Shown one piece after another: positions 34,740 through 46,222 of a DNA stretch of 64,000 bases; positions within the stretch are counted from its first letter, which is position 1, and every line of letters starts with the position of its first letter. Location: contig NC_088308.1 of assembly GCF_910592395.1 (NCBI RefSeq), forward strand, positions 12,355,001 to 12,419,000, in the 5' to 3' direction. The notes beneath the pieces are model-generated. The model worked only from the letters and a program-made list of their open reading frames with translations, ran no database searches and was not told the origin of the DNA. A program made the position numbers and the translations under genes. This DNA comes from Lineus longissimus. Lineage: Eukaryota > Nemertea > Pilidiophora > Heteronemertea > Lineidae.

Positions 34740-35110
34740 CTTGGTCCTGACCTTGAATTAACTGGTTGAATTGGTTGTCCCTGAAGTAAATATCAAGACT
34801 GCATTGGTTACCCCTGCCTAGGCTGGACCATGTTCACTGGACTACTGTCACTGGTTGTCCTTAGGTTGTGACCATGTATCTACTGAGCTGCTTTGTTTCA
34901 ACCTGCACTTTAAAGGTTTTGATTTAAACTTCAAAGGATTTGATGTAAATGTCCAGACTGCCTTTATTGCTTGTCTCAAGGTGGTGACCATGCATCGACT
35001 GAACTTGTTTTTCACATCCTACAGTTCAAAGGAATTGATATAAAGATGCAGACTGCATTTACTGGCTGTCCCTAGGTTGTGACTGGACTGGTTTGTCTCT
35101 GGCTGAAGTT
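34740..35110. repeat. Degenerate tandem repeat (~125 bp unit)
   Basis: About three units built from 'GGTTGTCC-TTAGGTTGTGACCATG', 'CAGACTGCxTTTA' and 'AAAGGATTTGATGTAAAT' phrases (near 34850, 34975 and 35070). Non-coding. Confidence 0.55.
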
Positions 35111-36689
35111 CAACGGATTTGGTGTAATGGATGGGTGAACTACTATAAACAGGGTAATGTTGGCAAAGCAATAAGTTAGCAAATTTGCTCATTTGACCAC
35201 ACCCTGATAACACGCAGCTAATGTTGCCAGTTGTCGTCGTACTATCGGGACTAACTCAATGGTGTCCTGATCCATCCCCTCCCCTCGGTGAAGCTCATCG
35301 CCAAGACGATCACTGTGCAGGAAGCTCACTTGGATCCAGTTGGGAATAAAGTTTGTATAGGAGCGATATTCGTTGACCTGATTGTAATGCGTCCGCAAAG
35401 CATGAACAAAACAACTCTTGATTCTAAAATGTAGTCTTTCTTTTTCCTTGAAAGATTAACTGAAAATGTATACAAAGACAAACATAACACATAATGATAA
35501 GGCCATAGAAAATAAATTATCTGATTCTTACCAGTGCCCGGGTCGATTTTCGGTGCCGGGTCGATTTCTAAAAACATTTTATACATAAATTATAAAAGGC
35601 CGGGTCCCACATTCTCCCGCATCAAAGTCAAAATTTGTCATTTATCATATATTTTGAGGCTTGAAAATTCAATTTTCGTTGATGAATATATTGCCGATGA
35701 TGATTGATTTAAACAAATGAAAGGTCAGTCACGTCAGTCTGCTCTTTTCCCCCCATTGACCCTATAGTCTTGTTCAAGCCAGACATTGCAACACATCGAA
35801 TAGCATGCTTTACATGGTTGCCAGAACAGATCATACAGCAGAGACTATAAGGCAATTTGCCAGTAGTTCCGGAATCAACCTTTTTGTTACTACCTTTTTG
35901 TGATGGATGACGTCATCATAACATTTTTGCGACAGAATTTAATTATAAAATATAAATTGCCCTACTGGACAAACTTTTCACCAATGGTCTGATGAGAATC
36001 AGGTAGTTTATTTCATATGGCCTAAAATAGTGAATGTATTAGCAATGCATTGAAGCATAGCTCATAAACAACCCCGATACACAGTAAAGCATTACACCAT
36101 AGCAGATGTAAACAAATAAACAGACTTCCTATTGAGTCCCACAGTCATAATACAGACATCACAATAACAACAGATTATCATAATCTGTCTACCAAGTCAA
36201 AATGTTACGTAACATCGACTGCGTCATGGTCACATTAGCCTAAGGCCATGTACCTATTGTTCCATTGCTGAGCTGTGCAGGGTATGCAAATGAGTTCTAG
36301 GAAGGGCCAGACTACAACGATACAATTGTTATACTATTAACTCCTCCAGGGTCTTGCCTAAACATGTCCGCCATTGACTCCTTCAGCCCTAATCGATTTT
36401 GACGCAACAATTCCCAGATCCTAGACAATTTTCAGGAAAAAGCAGGATTTCAGGATTTATTTTTAAAAAGCTACTCCCCTACCATTACTTGCTTGGTACC
36501 ATTATAAAGGTCTTGATTAGAGTGATATGTAGATTATAGATATCCATGAATTTGTGTATTTTTCTGAGTCTCCTCAATTTTGCTAATATTTGTGTCCTGA
36601 AATTTTTCTGAAGAATTGGCGGAAGCCACTTTTATCGAATAAAAGAATATTTCCCTGAAAATCTCTTGTATTATTACTTAAAAAATTAC

Positions 36690-36726
36690 GTCCAAAACCC
36701 TCGGCGAAGCGCCTCGGGTTTTGGAC
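36690..36726. other. Strong 37-nt palindromic hairpin
   Basis: An 11 bp outer stem, GTCCAAAACCC/GGGTTTTGGAC, then a two-base mismatch, then GGCG-AAG-CGCC. The downstream 500 bp holds 'GAGCGGTC/GACCGCTC' words that could form further inverted pairs. It may mark one end of a small foldback or MITE-like element; the other end was not found. Confidence 0.5.
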
Positions 36727-39700
36727 TGCATTTTCGGTCTACCCGAGCGGTCTTGATTATACAACCAATGGCCGACAGCGAGGTATTAATTTCTATTCTA
36801 AAAGGTTTCAAAATTAAACAAATTAAATACGATTTGAAAGGTATATATGTTCCATTTTCGTCAAAGAATGATCCAGCCTGGTGTCCGGAACTCCGCCATA
36901 TTGTTGCTTGTGAAGATGACGTCACGCAGCAAGGGAATTCCCAGTCAAGTGTCGTGATTTTTGACCTCTTCTGAATCCTGACTGACGACCTCGAAAGAGT
37001 CCTCGGGTATCCTCCCTACTTCACAAATCCCAATATCGGGGAATACTTCAAAATCTCGTGTTCTTGACATTGTTTTGTGGGGCTGAGTCGTTGCTTCTTG
37101 GTGAAAATAATTCGTCTGCTAAAATTCAGAATTTTATACCTACCCAGGCGGTCATTGGTTACGATACCAAGACCGCTCCGATCAAAACGAGGCGTAATGT
37201 ATTTTGAGTTAGAAACAATGATATACTGTGACTAAGGCCTTTTAGAATTATAAACTAAATAAAACGAAGAGATGATGGTGAAAAAGTTTGAGAACAATCT
37301 ATACAATAATACCTCGTTTGCAGAAAAAAATCGGCAACGACTCAAAACGAACCAAATATCATCGTGAATTTTTACTCGAAGCCCAGAAGTCTATTAGTTC
37401 GACTGGCAAACTGTAGATGGCTCCCCAATTGCATTTGAGAGTTGTCAAAAAATCCCAAATTGGGCCGATCACTCACAACGTGATAATCACCTGCTTATGA
37501 TAATCACTTGCGATGTGACGTGATGTGCTACCAAGGACGCGCTCTCATTGGAGGATAATGACATCATCCATATAATATTATCCATGCATTCACATGACAT
37601 TGTTTACAAATCAAATAAGCATGTTCTTGTGCTTTTTGATAGCGCTTATCAGCCCAAATCTGAGTATATCGTAATCAAATAATGTCTTTAGCTAAATTAA
37701 TGAGTGCTCACCGTAAACACAAGGACTTCCCTGGCTTTTTAAAATGGGCCAGGGCCTGTGATCTCACCTGGGATTAATATGGTGACAGGCCTTCGTCTTT
37801 GTACTTTTAATTGTTTTCAAAAGGTCCGAGGCCTGTGGTATCACCTGATGGTTACAAGCCTTTGAACTTCACTTTCGAATGGTCCAGGGCCTGTGGTCTC
37901 ATCTCGTCTGCCAGGAATCTTGTAGCCTTGCGCAAATAGTGCAATCAAAATTGTTCTAAAAAGGCATACTATTGCTCAAATTTGTAAATTCTTTAAATCG
38001 GAATATTAGTTTTTAAACATTTTGAATTTTCTATCGAGGCAAAATGTCATAATTTGGCTGGATAAAGTTTTACAAGTTTCTTGTAATAGTGAAAACATTT
38101 GTTGCCAGGGCAATCATGGGAGCTAACTAAAATGTGGAATCGGGAAAGATTGCCAACTGGCAATGCGAGGCTGAGGTGAACCGTCTGTCTTTGTGTGGAA
38201 ATTACCTTGGCCACAGTGCAATGTCTAGGACAGTGGCCATCTTGTTTTTTGATTCGATTTGTGCCGGTGAATGACAAATTTTTATCAGACATATTCGAAC
38301 CGTTCAGGGGATTTACAGAGCTTCACTGCAGCTTTATTTGTAGAATAAGACAATGAGATTTCGATGCATACTTGAAAAAAGGGATGAGGTTTTCATATTA
38401 TAGTAAAAGCCGATAGGAATTTGATCTGGATTTACGATAATGAGCACAAAACGTTATGTACATTTTGTTTTGCGTTTTCCACTACATTTACCCTCGATTT
38501 CTGTGTTTTCTTCATGCATTCATTTGACATAATTGAGAATGCCCTTGGAGCTTAGCCTGAATTTCATACCAAGTCTTATATTTACATCGTTGAACAGAAC
38601 GTGTGTGGATCAACATCCCTGACACCTGCCCAACAACATGACGAACATTGACGAAATCGTACCTGTTGTCTCAATGCGGATGTAACTGAAAGCATCCAGT
38701 GGGAAAACCCCGTGCTGTGGCAACCAAGATCGATGCAAAATGAATTAGAGCACAAATTTAATTGCTATTTTGCGAGTTTCCAGGGGGAATTTTTATGAAT
38801 ATACCGTGTATACATTTAAAAAAATAAGAATTTTTAATTCTTGATCGAGGTCAAGAGGAAATATTTGGAAAAAAATGTTTTTCCTCCCCAAAGGCAAAGC
38901 AGTTTTCCCTGAAAATTCTAAAATCTTGACTTTACCGATCGAAACCATACTAAAAAACGGCCTACTATGAAATATTTCGGTATAAAAAATGGTTTGCCTT
39001 CGTGTCTGGCGATATGTTGAATGTCACCCTTCAGTGTGCTTTCCATCCATATGCATGGTCAAAACCCCCTTCCTGTGTATATAAATGTAATACCTAAACA
39101 ATCCCTTAGCAGCCATACTCACACAACCAGTGAAGCTACCAGGCTGTCAGGCCTCTAGTCTCTAGATGGCAGAACTTAAATCCAATATGGCCGCAAGCAA
39201 AATCCGAAATGGCCACCAATTTCTGAGCACTGGTTATTGAGCATGGTCTCTTGGTATGATCTTCATCCGGGGTGCAAGTTTTTCTGCATCTTATTGCCTT
39301 AAACTTTCATGCCACTTTGTATTGTAAGATGGTCAAAAATTACCCATCATGACATTTTCATTGTTGGGTGGCACCACCTAGCAATGGATTTTTGGTGATT
39401 ATTTGTATTTCAATGTGTTCGTCATTTGTTTATTGACGTAAAACAGTTCACTTCTTCAATGATTTCTGTAAGTTACCAGCACACAATGATAAAGTATCAT
39501 GAGAATAATACCAAAAAAGTGCCAAAACTGGCCTAATTCTGTACCCTACTTATTGGCATTATTGGACAAGTGATCTAATGGTTTAACAGTTACACAAAAG
39601 TCCAAAAAGCAGCTGATTTTGGAAACATTAAGCGTCAATAAATCCTGAACCAGTAGACCGATTTTTAAAATTCAAGAAGATTCTTGATAGATAAACCCAA

Positions 39701-39768
39701 AATATTGAGAGTGTTAATTGCTTTGAAATTGAAGGTGGCATTGCTGATCAAACATTCTTTTCTTTCAG
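36727..39768. other. Intron sequence with short repeats
   Basis: The only pattern seen is three copies of GGCCTGTGGTCTCACCT-like text at about 37752, 37830 and 37888, each preceded by 'GGTCCAGG'-type words. No exon is evident until exon B. Confidence 0.45.
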
Positions 39769-39871
39769 ATTAAATAAACCAGAATACTCCACCAATGAAA
39801 CCATTGGACTCATTTTAAAATTTGCTGATTTAGTCAAGTCAAAGAAAAAGGTGGAATCAATATCTGTCCGG
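39769..39871 (+). CDS. Host gene exon B, arrestin-like fold
   Basis: A 103 nt exon. The acceptor is TTCTTTTCTTTCAG and the donor CGG|GTGAGC. One base completes the arginine codon split with exon A, and the exon ends in phase 0. It reads 'LNKPEYSTNETIGLILKF' and 'KSKKKVESISVR', matching the start of an arrestin C-domain: K-x-x-Y-x-x-x-E-x-I then S-K-K-K-V-x-S-I-x-V. No stop occurs in this frame. Confidence 0.85.
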
Positions 39872-40676
39872 GTGAGCATCATAGGAAAAAATAAGTTTCA
39901 AGAGGAATAAATGTAGCCAGAGTGATTGCTGGACTGACTCTAGTGTTAGATTACCCTTTTCCTCTGCCAAGGGTGCATTATAGATGCAGGTCTGCCTGCC
40001 CTTACAATGTTTGGGGGAATTTGCAAGGTATGTTTACACTTTGTTTAGGCCATTTTGCACTTTAACTCAAGGAAATTTTTTTACAAATCATGCTAAAATC
40101 GGCAGGAAACCCAAGAATTACACTTTTTGTTGCTGATTTACACGTCTCTTTTATCAAGGGTTTCACACATTTCTGGTCTCAAGGGTCGGCAGCTTTGATA
40201 GATGATACCGTCGCAAGGCAACACACAAGTGATAAAAGTTGCAACTTTAAATTTTCAAAATCTTTAAAACGGCAAGGTGTTGTTTATTATGTCCCCGACA
40301 AAAATCAGGGCATTATGTTGTGGTACGTATATTGGTGTCCGTGTCGGTGTCCTTTAAACATTCCACTTCCCGTCAAGTATCAGAGAAATACCTGGCGTAA
40401 GCAATAGAATTTTTTGAGGGCTTATTGGGAGTGACTAGGGGAAGGTTTCTTTCGAAAATTAGTGCGATCCAGGGCTCAATATGGCCGCCACAATGGCCAT
40501 CTTGAATTCCGTTTCTGTCCAGCGATTGACCTCAATTTTTCGCAGTTCATTGAAACATTCATACATTCTAAATTCTCAATTTTCTTGCGATAAGTGTTCT
40601 AATAAATTCTGCTGTGATGCAACCTCTAGAACCCAACCTGATTTAACCATAAAACTTGGTCTTTTAGAATTTGGTC

Positions 40677-41393
40677 TTTTAAGCTCACCGTAGGGGAGTT
40701 TATACAATACCGCAGTGTCTGTCGTCGTCGTTCATCGTCATCTGTCTCCTGTTTCAAAAATAGTGGCATGTTTCTTAACCACTTAAGCTTTGGACATGAA
40801 ACTTAGTACACATGATCTTCTATGTCAGATAACCTTTGACGCTGGAATTCGGATTGGTCTGATGCTTGACTTGGCCACCAGAGGGCCGAAATTGAAAAGG
40901 TAGAAAGTGCAATATATTTGTTTTTGGTAATATTTTTATGGTAGGTAATCTAAGCAAGGATACATCACATGTCGTATGAGTTTTTGATTTGACCTACTTT
41001 TCAAGGTCAAAGAGGTCAAATGGCTAAAATTGGCCGTTTGAGTGTAACAACTTTGCTTGTTTCTTAACCGCTAAGTTAACAACTTGAAACTTGGTACATA
41101 TGACCCTCTAGGTCAGATAACCTCGGACACTGAATTTCGGTTCAATATGATTATTGACTTGGCCACCAGGGAGCAAAACCTGAAAAGGTTAAAAAAGTGC
41201 AATATCTTTTTTATTGGCGACTTGTTTTCAATAATATTTTTATGGTAGGTATTCTAAGAATGGATACATCACATGTCAAACCGACTGTGATTTGACCTAT
41301 ATACTATACATGTAGCATGTTTCTTAACCAGGATGAATTCCTATCCACCAAATATCTATACAGTGAGCACAATGGCCCCTGGCCTTTTCATTT
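40677..41393 (+). mobile_element. Family-C copy C3 (Helentron-like, non-autonomous)
   Basis: Starts TTTTAAGCTCACCGTAGG and ends CAGTGAGCACAATGGCCC-CTGGCC-TTTTCATT. Family C in this window has a 5' hairpin built on GCTCACC, 'GTCCGTCGTC' runs, internal ~300-400 bp units, a subterminal CAGGTGAGC and a 3' GGCC hairpin. This copy carries a CCACCAGAGGGC box at 40875-40886, a match to the CTCF core. It lies wholly in the intron between exons B and C. Confidence 0.75.
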
Positions 41394-41665
41394 TATTTTG
41401 CATGGTCTGTCTGGCATGTTTGAGGTTTGGCGGAAATAAAACGATGGATTTTCCATATCATATTTTAGTTTCACTTTGCCGTATGACTCACACAGGCAGA
41501 GAAGAAAAAAACATTTAATTTCTTTTTGGTATTTTTTCATTTTCTGTGGAATTTGGTGATGGAAACTGATACTTACCAGTATGAGGTAACTGGGCACCTG
41601 ACAGTTTGGTAATATAGCCCTTATTTATTTCGCTGGTCTTAAGTTTAATCCTGTACTTTTTTCAG

Positions 41666-41853
41666 GTTATGCAATATCTTGAGGTGACTCTTAAGTGGGA
41701 ACGACTCAGCTCAGTCGTTTATTCTCATAGCAGTTTTAGGGAAGATACAGACACAACAAGTGAGGAGGGTAGACCTAATTCTCATCATTTACTCAATGGA
41801 AAGTGTGTTCTAAGTCGAGAATTGACAATTACAGATAATGAGATTCTTGAAAG
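41666..41853 (+). CDS. Host gene exon C, arrestin-like fold
   Basis: A 188 nt exon. The acceptor is CTTTTTTCAG and the donor AAG|GTAAGT. It runs from phase 0 to phase 2. It reads 'VMQYLEVTLKWERLSSVVYS', then a Ser/Glu/Asp-rich loop, then 'KCVLSRELTITDNEILER'. In arrestin terms this is the L-x-Q strand, a variable loop and the strand before the conserved F-x-x-P segment. The longest and best-supported exon by coding potential. Confidence 0.88.
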
Positions 41854-42442
41854 GTAAGTTTGTTTATGGGGGAAGGAAAGAACCAGGTTCTCCCAAATAA
41901 CAAACTGCATGGAGTCCTGCACCCTCATTCATTGCTTTCATTGTTAATGTCCCTCCCACGGTTTCAAAATTAGTTCAGGACTCATGCTTGTATGTATAAG
42001 AGCTTTAGTTTAAAAATATGGCGAGTTTGTAAAAAAGATTTTTGGATGGTTCCTTTCTTAAATCACTGTGATTGGATGATATTCTCTGTGGTTCTCATTA
42101 CAGCTACATGTATCTTGAATTTGGTTTCCATTGTTTTTGTGGAGAATTTTTCATCTGATCAGGCAATTTTTTTGCTTGCGTTTGTTTTGGAAGTGACTAG
42201 GGGAAGGTTCAATTTAAAAATTGGTGTGATCTGATATTGAATGTGGCAGCCATCTTGAATTTGATGCAGTAGATTTTGAGGTGAATGTTTGAATGCAATG
42301 GATTGTTCTTTTTCCCACACCGCAGCTGTGCGATACATGTCACAATGTCTGCGTACAAGCTTTAAATTGGGTTCTGATTGAACTGTGGGTAAGTGAAGTT
42401 TTTGTGTTTTTTTGTGTTGGAAGTGATTTGGGGAAGGTTCCT
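41854..42442. other. Intron, no recognised feature
   Basis: About 590 bp after exon C. Two short phrases resembling 'AATATGGCGGCCATCTTGAAT' occur near 42240, as in decayed family repeats. No gene seen. Confidence 0.4.
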
Positions 42443-42558
42443 TTTTATACGCCCGTCGCGAGACAGACTTATTATGGAATAGGCCAAGCGTGCATCGTCT
42501 GTTGTGCGTCATGCGTCCGGGCTATAACTTTAGAATCATTAGAGATTTCACTCTCATT
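42443..42558 (+). repeat. Family-D fragment
   Basis: Begins TATACGCCCGTCGCGAGAC and contains 'GGGCTATAACTTTAGAATCA'. A related copy begins at 62332 ('ATATGCCTGTTGCAAGACG'). Confidence 0.5.
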
Positions 42559-42594
42559 TTTGGCTCGCCGTAGGGGAGTATATACAATTATACC

Positions 42595-42780
42595 GCAGTG
42601 TCCGTCATTCATCGTTGTCATCTGTATCCTGTTTCAAAAACAGTGGCACGTTTCTTAACCGCAAGGACAATGAACTTGAAAGGATCTGTTTCATGACTTG
42701 GCCACCAGGGGGCCCAGAAGTTGAAACCAAAAAAGTGTGATATCTCTCTTATGTGTGGCTCGTTTTTGATAACATTTTTA
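42595..42780 (+). repeat. Long direct repeat flanking the retroposon, left copy
   Basis: 186 bp beginning GCAGTGTCCGTCATTCATCG and ending GATAACATTTTTA. It is repeated at 45843-46070, where it is 228 bp; the left copy lacks about 42 bp containing the 'CTCTGACACTGAATTTCGG' stretch. It may be a very long target-site duplication or two units of the family-C array. Confidence 0.8.
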
Positions 42781-42968
42781 ATTTAATTTAATTTATTCGT
42801 GTAAAATACATGTACAATATTAAAATTAACATAACAAGACATTTACAACCAATATACAACATGATAAAATGTACATGTACTACACAGGTAACCATGTAGG
42901 TCGAGACCTATTATATGGCACCTGGAGAAAAGCAGGGATCGTCGGGATGCAGGCGGCATGCGCACCAA

Positions 42969-45835
42969 CTAGGTAGGCCGACATTTTGCACAGCGGCAGA
43001 AAGTGACGAAGGTGCATATGTCATCAACATCCAGACGATCCAACCTGTTGACATATAAGACATTTATTGAAGGTTTAAAAGTGTTCTTTTTTAAAATACG
43101 TATTTGAGTCGGGAGACTGTTCCAAAGTTTGGGTGTCCGAACCCAGAAAGACGCACCGAATGCTTCCGAGTGGAATCTCGGCTGCCCCAGTCGTAAACCG
43201 TCACCCCTTTTAAGAGCCGGGGTTATAAAAACGCGTGCATCAAAATCCAGACGATTATAAAAAGAATTGTGCATAAAAACCAAGTCCTTAATTTCGCGAC
43301 GGTACGACAGGGGCAGCAGAGACAACGCTCGCAAACGTTCAACATAAGGAATGTCTGGGCCTAAAATGTGACGAGTCACTCTCCGCTGAACACGTTCCAT
43401 GCTTTCCAGATCACGCCGCACATGTGTGTCAAATACCTCCGTACCATATTCAAGGCGACTACGCACTAGTGATTTGTATAATATAATATTCATATTTACG
43501 TCCGACGAATGCCCACATACATGCCTTATCATACCCCACATTTTACTGGCACTGCTTACGATACCATCGACATGAGATGACCATGACAGGTCCGAAGAAA
43601 AGACAATACCAAGATCCTTAAATTTATCAACCCTAGATAATGCAAAGCCATTTATGTTATAGAAAAAGTGAATCGGATTTAACTTCCGCGTGACACTCAT
43701 GACCATACATTTGTTTGGGCTAAACGTCATGCCCTACTGCCTGCTCCAAGCGTACACTTTATCAATCTCAGATTAAAGCTGAAAACAGTCGGTTACAGAC
43801 CTTATCACCCTACTCATTTTGGAATCATTGGCAAAAAGATCCATGGGTGTACCATCACTAACAACATCAGCAATATCATTTATATACAATAAGAACAGTA
43901 GTCGGCCCAAAATGGACCCCTGAGGCCCACCTGACAATACATCTAGGAGTGACGACTTCGAGCCATTGACTATAACTCTTTGCTTTCTGTTAGTAAGGTA
44001 AGATGTTAACCAAGTCAGGAGACGTCCGCATATTCCAAATGAACAAATCTTATGTAATAAGAGGCAGTGGGGGACGGAATCGAATGCCTTGGCGAAATCT
44101 AGGTAAATAACATCAGTCTGACCCCCACTGTCTAAAACCTGGCCCAGTCTATGCTGAAATTGAACTAGTTGAGTGGTGGTGGAACGCCTGTTACAAAAAC
44201 CATGCATAAATGGACTTAGATCTGGATAAATACTGTTATAAATGCAACGCTCCATTACTTTAGAAACCACAGATAAGAGAGACACAGGTCTATAATTTGA
44301 AACCAAGTGCTTGTCACCCTTCTTATACACTGGTACAACGTTGGCAATTTTCCAGTCATTTGGTAAAGCACCCGTCTGTATTGAAAAGTTGAATAAAAAT
44401 GCTAGTGAAGAACACAGTGGAGAGGCACACTCGTTTAGAACTTGCGTAGAAACCCTGTCAGGCCCACCAGCCTTAGACTTGTCCAGCTTGAGTAATACAG
44501 ACTTCACTTCTAATGGTTTAAAAGCAACAGAGTCAAGATTATAATTAGCATACATGGGAATATCAGGCTTCCTCAAGTCGACATGATGAGAAAAATTTGA
44601 ATAAAAATAACCATTGAAAGCATTGGCCTTGCGCTGAGGACTCTCAAAAGACTCATTGCCCAGCTTCACTGTCTCTGGAACTGAGTTTGACTTTGTCTTT
44701 GCGTGAAAAAAGTTCCAGAACCTTTTTGGGTTCATGCGCACTTCTGAACCAAGAATGTTTACATGAGTTTTGTATTTGTCACGAGTCAAGTTTCTGAGTT
44801 CATTTCGCCGGCGTCGGTATTTCCTCCGACTAGAGTCAGTGTTTCTATGCTTAGGGGCCGTCTCCAAATTGATTTCGTTTCAAACGCGAAACGGGCAAAA
44901 AGCGTTTATTCTAAAACGAAATTCAAACGAAAATCATCCGTTTATCTGCCGTTTATCAGCCGTTTGAAAAGCGTTTGAAAACAAATGCACACCCCAGACG
45001 AAAATTTCGAAACGCTCCCAAACGAATACGCCCGATCAGAACGCTTGCCAAACGATTTCCAAACGATCGCACTAAACGGATCTCAAACGCACGTCAAACA
45101 ATTGTCAAACGCACTTCGTTTCAAACGAAACGATTGTCGAACGCACTTCGTTTCAAAGGAACTTGAAACGTACTTCGTTTCAAACGAAATGTGCACGAAA
45201 TGCACATGCGATGCTTTTGTTTCATTCTTTCATTGATTATCTTGAAAGACGGACGTGTATTTCGCCCATTCATATTTTAGAATCGAAGCAGAAAAAATCA
45301 CTGTTCGTTTTGCACAGGTCGCCATTTTCATGATTTTTACGATAACTCCACCCGTTTGGAATTCGTTTGAACACAAGCGGCAGGAATTTTTCTTTTTCAC
45401 AGAAACTATTTGAAAGAAAACGAAAAGCGTTTGGAACGCGTTAGCTGACAAATGGCGCAATGCGGTTTTTGACAAAACGAAAACGAAACGCTTTTCTAAA
45501 CGTTCTTCAAACGAATTTCAAACGCTCTTCAAACGAAGTTCGTTTAGGGTGAAACGAAATTGCGTTCGCTTTCAAACGCTTTATATGAAACGGGAAATAA
45601 ACGGTAGGGCCAGCGTTTGACAATCGTTTTACAAACGTTTCAAGATCGTTTGGGTGCGTTTTTATTGTTCACATTCAAACGAATTTCAAACGATCTTAGA
45701 TACGTTTCAAACGCGTTTGAAACGAAATCAATTTGGAGACAGCCCCTAATAGCACTGCGGCGGGCAGCGTTCACTTTCGATGACATGCGCCTCACTTCGC
45801 GGTCAATCCATGGTGGATAGCTTTTGTCACGTATT
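42969..45835 (-). pseudogene. CR1/L2-like reverse transcriptase, catalytic Asp lost
   Basis: Reading on the minus strand: linker 'SYPPWIDREVRRMSSKVNAA' (45835-45750); E3 intervenes; then 'KHRNTDSSRRKYRRRRNELR', the RT blocks 'KAGGPDRVSTQVL', 'NYRPVSLLSVVSKVMER', 'VIYLDFAKAFDSVPH', 'GGPQGSILG' and 'YINDI'. The catalytic box reads LFANDSK instead of the usual FADD, because the codon at 43827-43829 is AAT (Asn). Stops in frame are TAA at 43773-43775 and a TAG near 43734-43736; the C-terminal part then runs 'MTFSPNKCMVMSV' to TGA-side 42969. It is inactive on three counts. Confidence 0.9.
44854..45746. mobile_element. TIR element E3 with 11-bp phased AAACG words
   Basis: An 893 bp element with TIRs GGGGCYGTCTCCAAATTGAT continuing TTCGTTTCAAACGCG, flanked by TA on both sides (44852-44853, 45747-45748). 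It is inserted in the retroposon's linker; removing it and one TA restores the reading frame. The interior is saturated with AAACG/CGTTT words: CGTTT starts at 44939, 44950, 44961 and 44972 (exactly 11 bp), and AAAC starts at 45050, 45061, 45074, 45085, 45096 and 45107. There is no ORF that looks like a transposase. Confidence 0.88.
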
Positions 45836-45842
45836 TTTTTTA

Positions 45843-46070
45843 GCAGTGTCCGTCATTCATCGTTGTCATCTGTATCCTGTTTCAAAATCAGTGGCACGTT
45901 TCTTAACCGCAAGGATAATGAACTCGAAAGGACCCCCTAGATCAGGTGACCTCTGACACTGAATTTCGGTCCGATCTGATTCTTGACTTGGCCACCAGGG
46001 GGTCCAGAAGTTGAAACCAAAAAAGTGTGATATCTCTCTTATGTGTGGCTTGTTTTTGATAACATTTTTA
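45843..46070 (+). repeat. Long direct repeat flanking the retroposon, right copy
   Basis: 228 bp partner of 42595-42780, ending at the same GATAACATTTTTA. It continues without a break into the rest of family-C copy C4. Confidence 0.8.
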
Positions 46071-46146
46071 TCCCCATACGGTGAGCACAATGGCCATTTT
46101 TTTCTTCAAATTTTAAAAATCAGAAAATAATTTGTTGCAATTTCAG

Positions 46147-46222
46147 TGAGTTCACCTTCTTTGTCCCGTTGTCTCAAGCCCAAGAAATTGTGATACCATC
46201 TACACAAGGGCAGCACATTCGA
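46147..46222 (+). CDS. Host gene exon D, arrestin-like fold
   Basis: A 76 nt exon. The acceptor is GTTGCAATTTCAG and the donor CGA|GTAAGT. The first base completes a serine codon with exon C (AG|T), and the exon ends in phase 0. It reads 'EFTFFVPLSQAQEIVIPSTQ' then 'GQHIR', matching the arrestin F-x-x-P-L...P-S-x-x-G-x-x-I strand pair. It lies 47 bp after the end of family-C copy C4. Confidence 0.82.

Larger units (their letters stand above)
42781..45842 (-). mobile_element. CR1/L2-type non-LTR retrotransposon, 5'-truncated
   Basis: On the minus strand. The 3' end is at the (AATTA)n-like tail at 42781-42800 and the 5' truncation is near 45842. It encodes the endonuclease-RT linker, the RT and the C-terminal region; endonuclease and ORF1 are missing. 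E3 (44854-45746) is inserted inside. Net length without E3 is about 2.2 kb. It sits in family-C copy C4. Confidence 0.85.
42559..46100 (+). mobile_element. Family-C copy C4, split by a retroposon
   Basis: The 5' end is TTTTTGGCTCGCCGTAGGGG at 42559. The 3' part ends GGTGAGCACAATGGCCATTT at about 46081-46100. The segment 42595-42780 and the segment 45843-46070 are the same family-C stretch on both sides of the inserted CR1/L2-like element. CTCF-core-like boxes lie at 42702-42713 (CCACCAGGGGGC) and 45992-46003 (CCACCAGGGGGT). Confidence 0.75.

Noticed and set aside
36666-36974. 102-codon ORF after the 36690 hairpin
   Set aside because: Starts within the hairpin, also open on the other strand, and no family features; likely chance.
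38047-38292. 81-codon minus-strand ORF in the intron between exons A and B
   Set aside because: No recognisable domain, no splice context and no homologous segment in the window.
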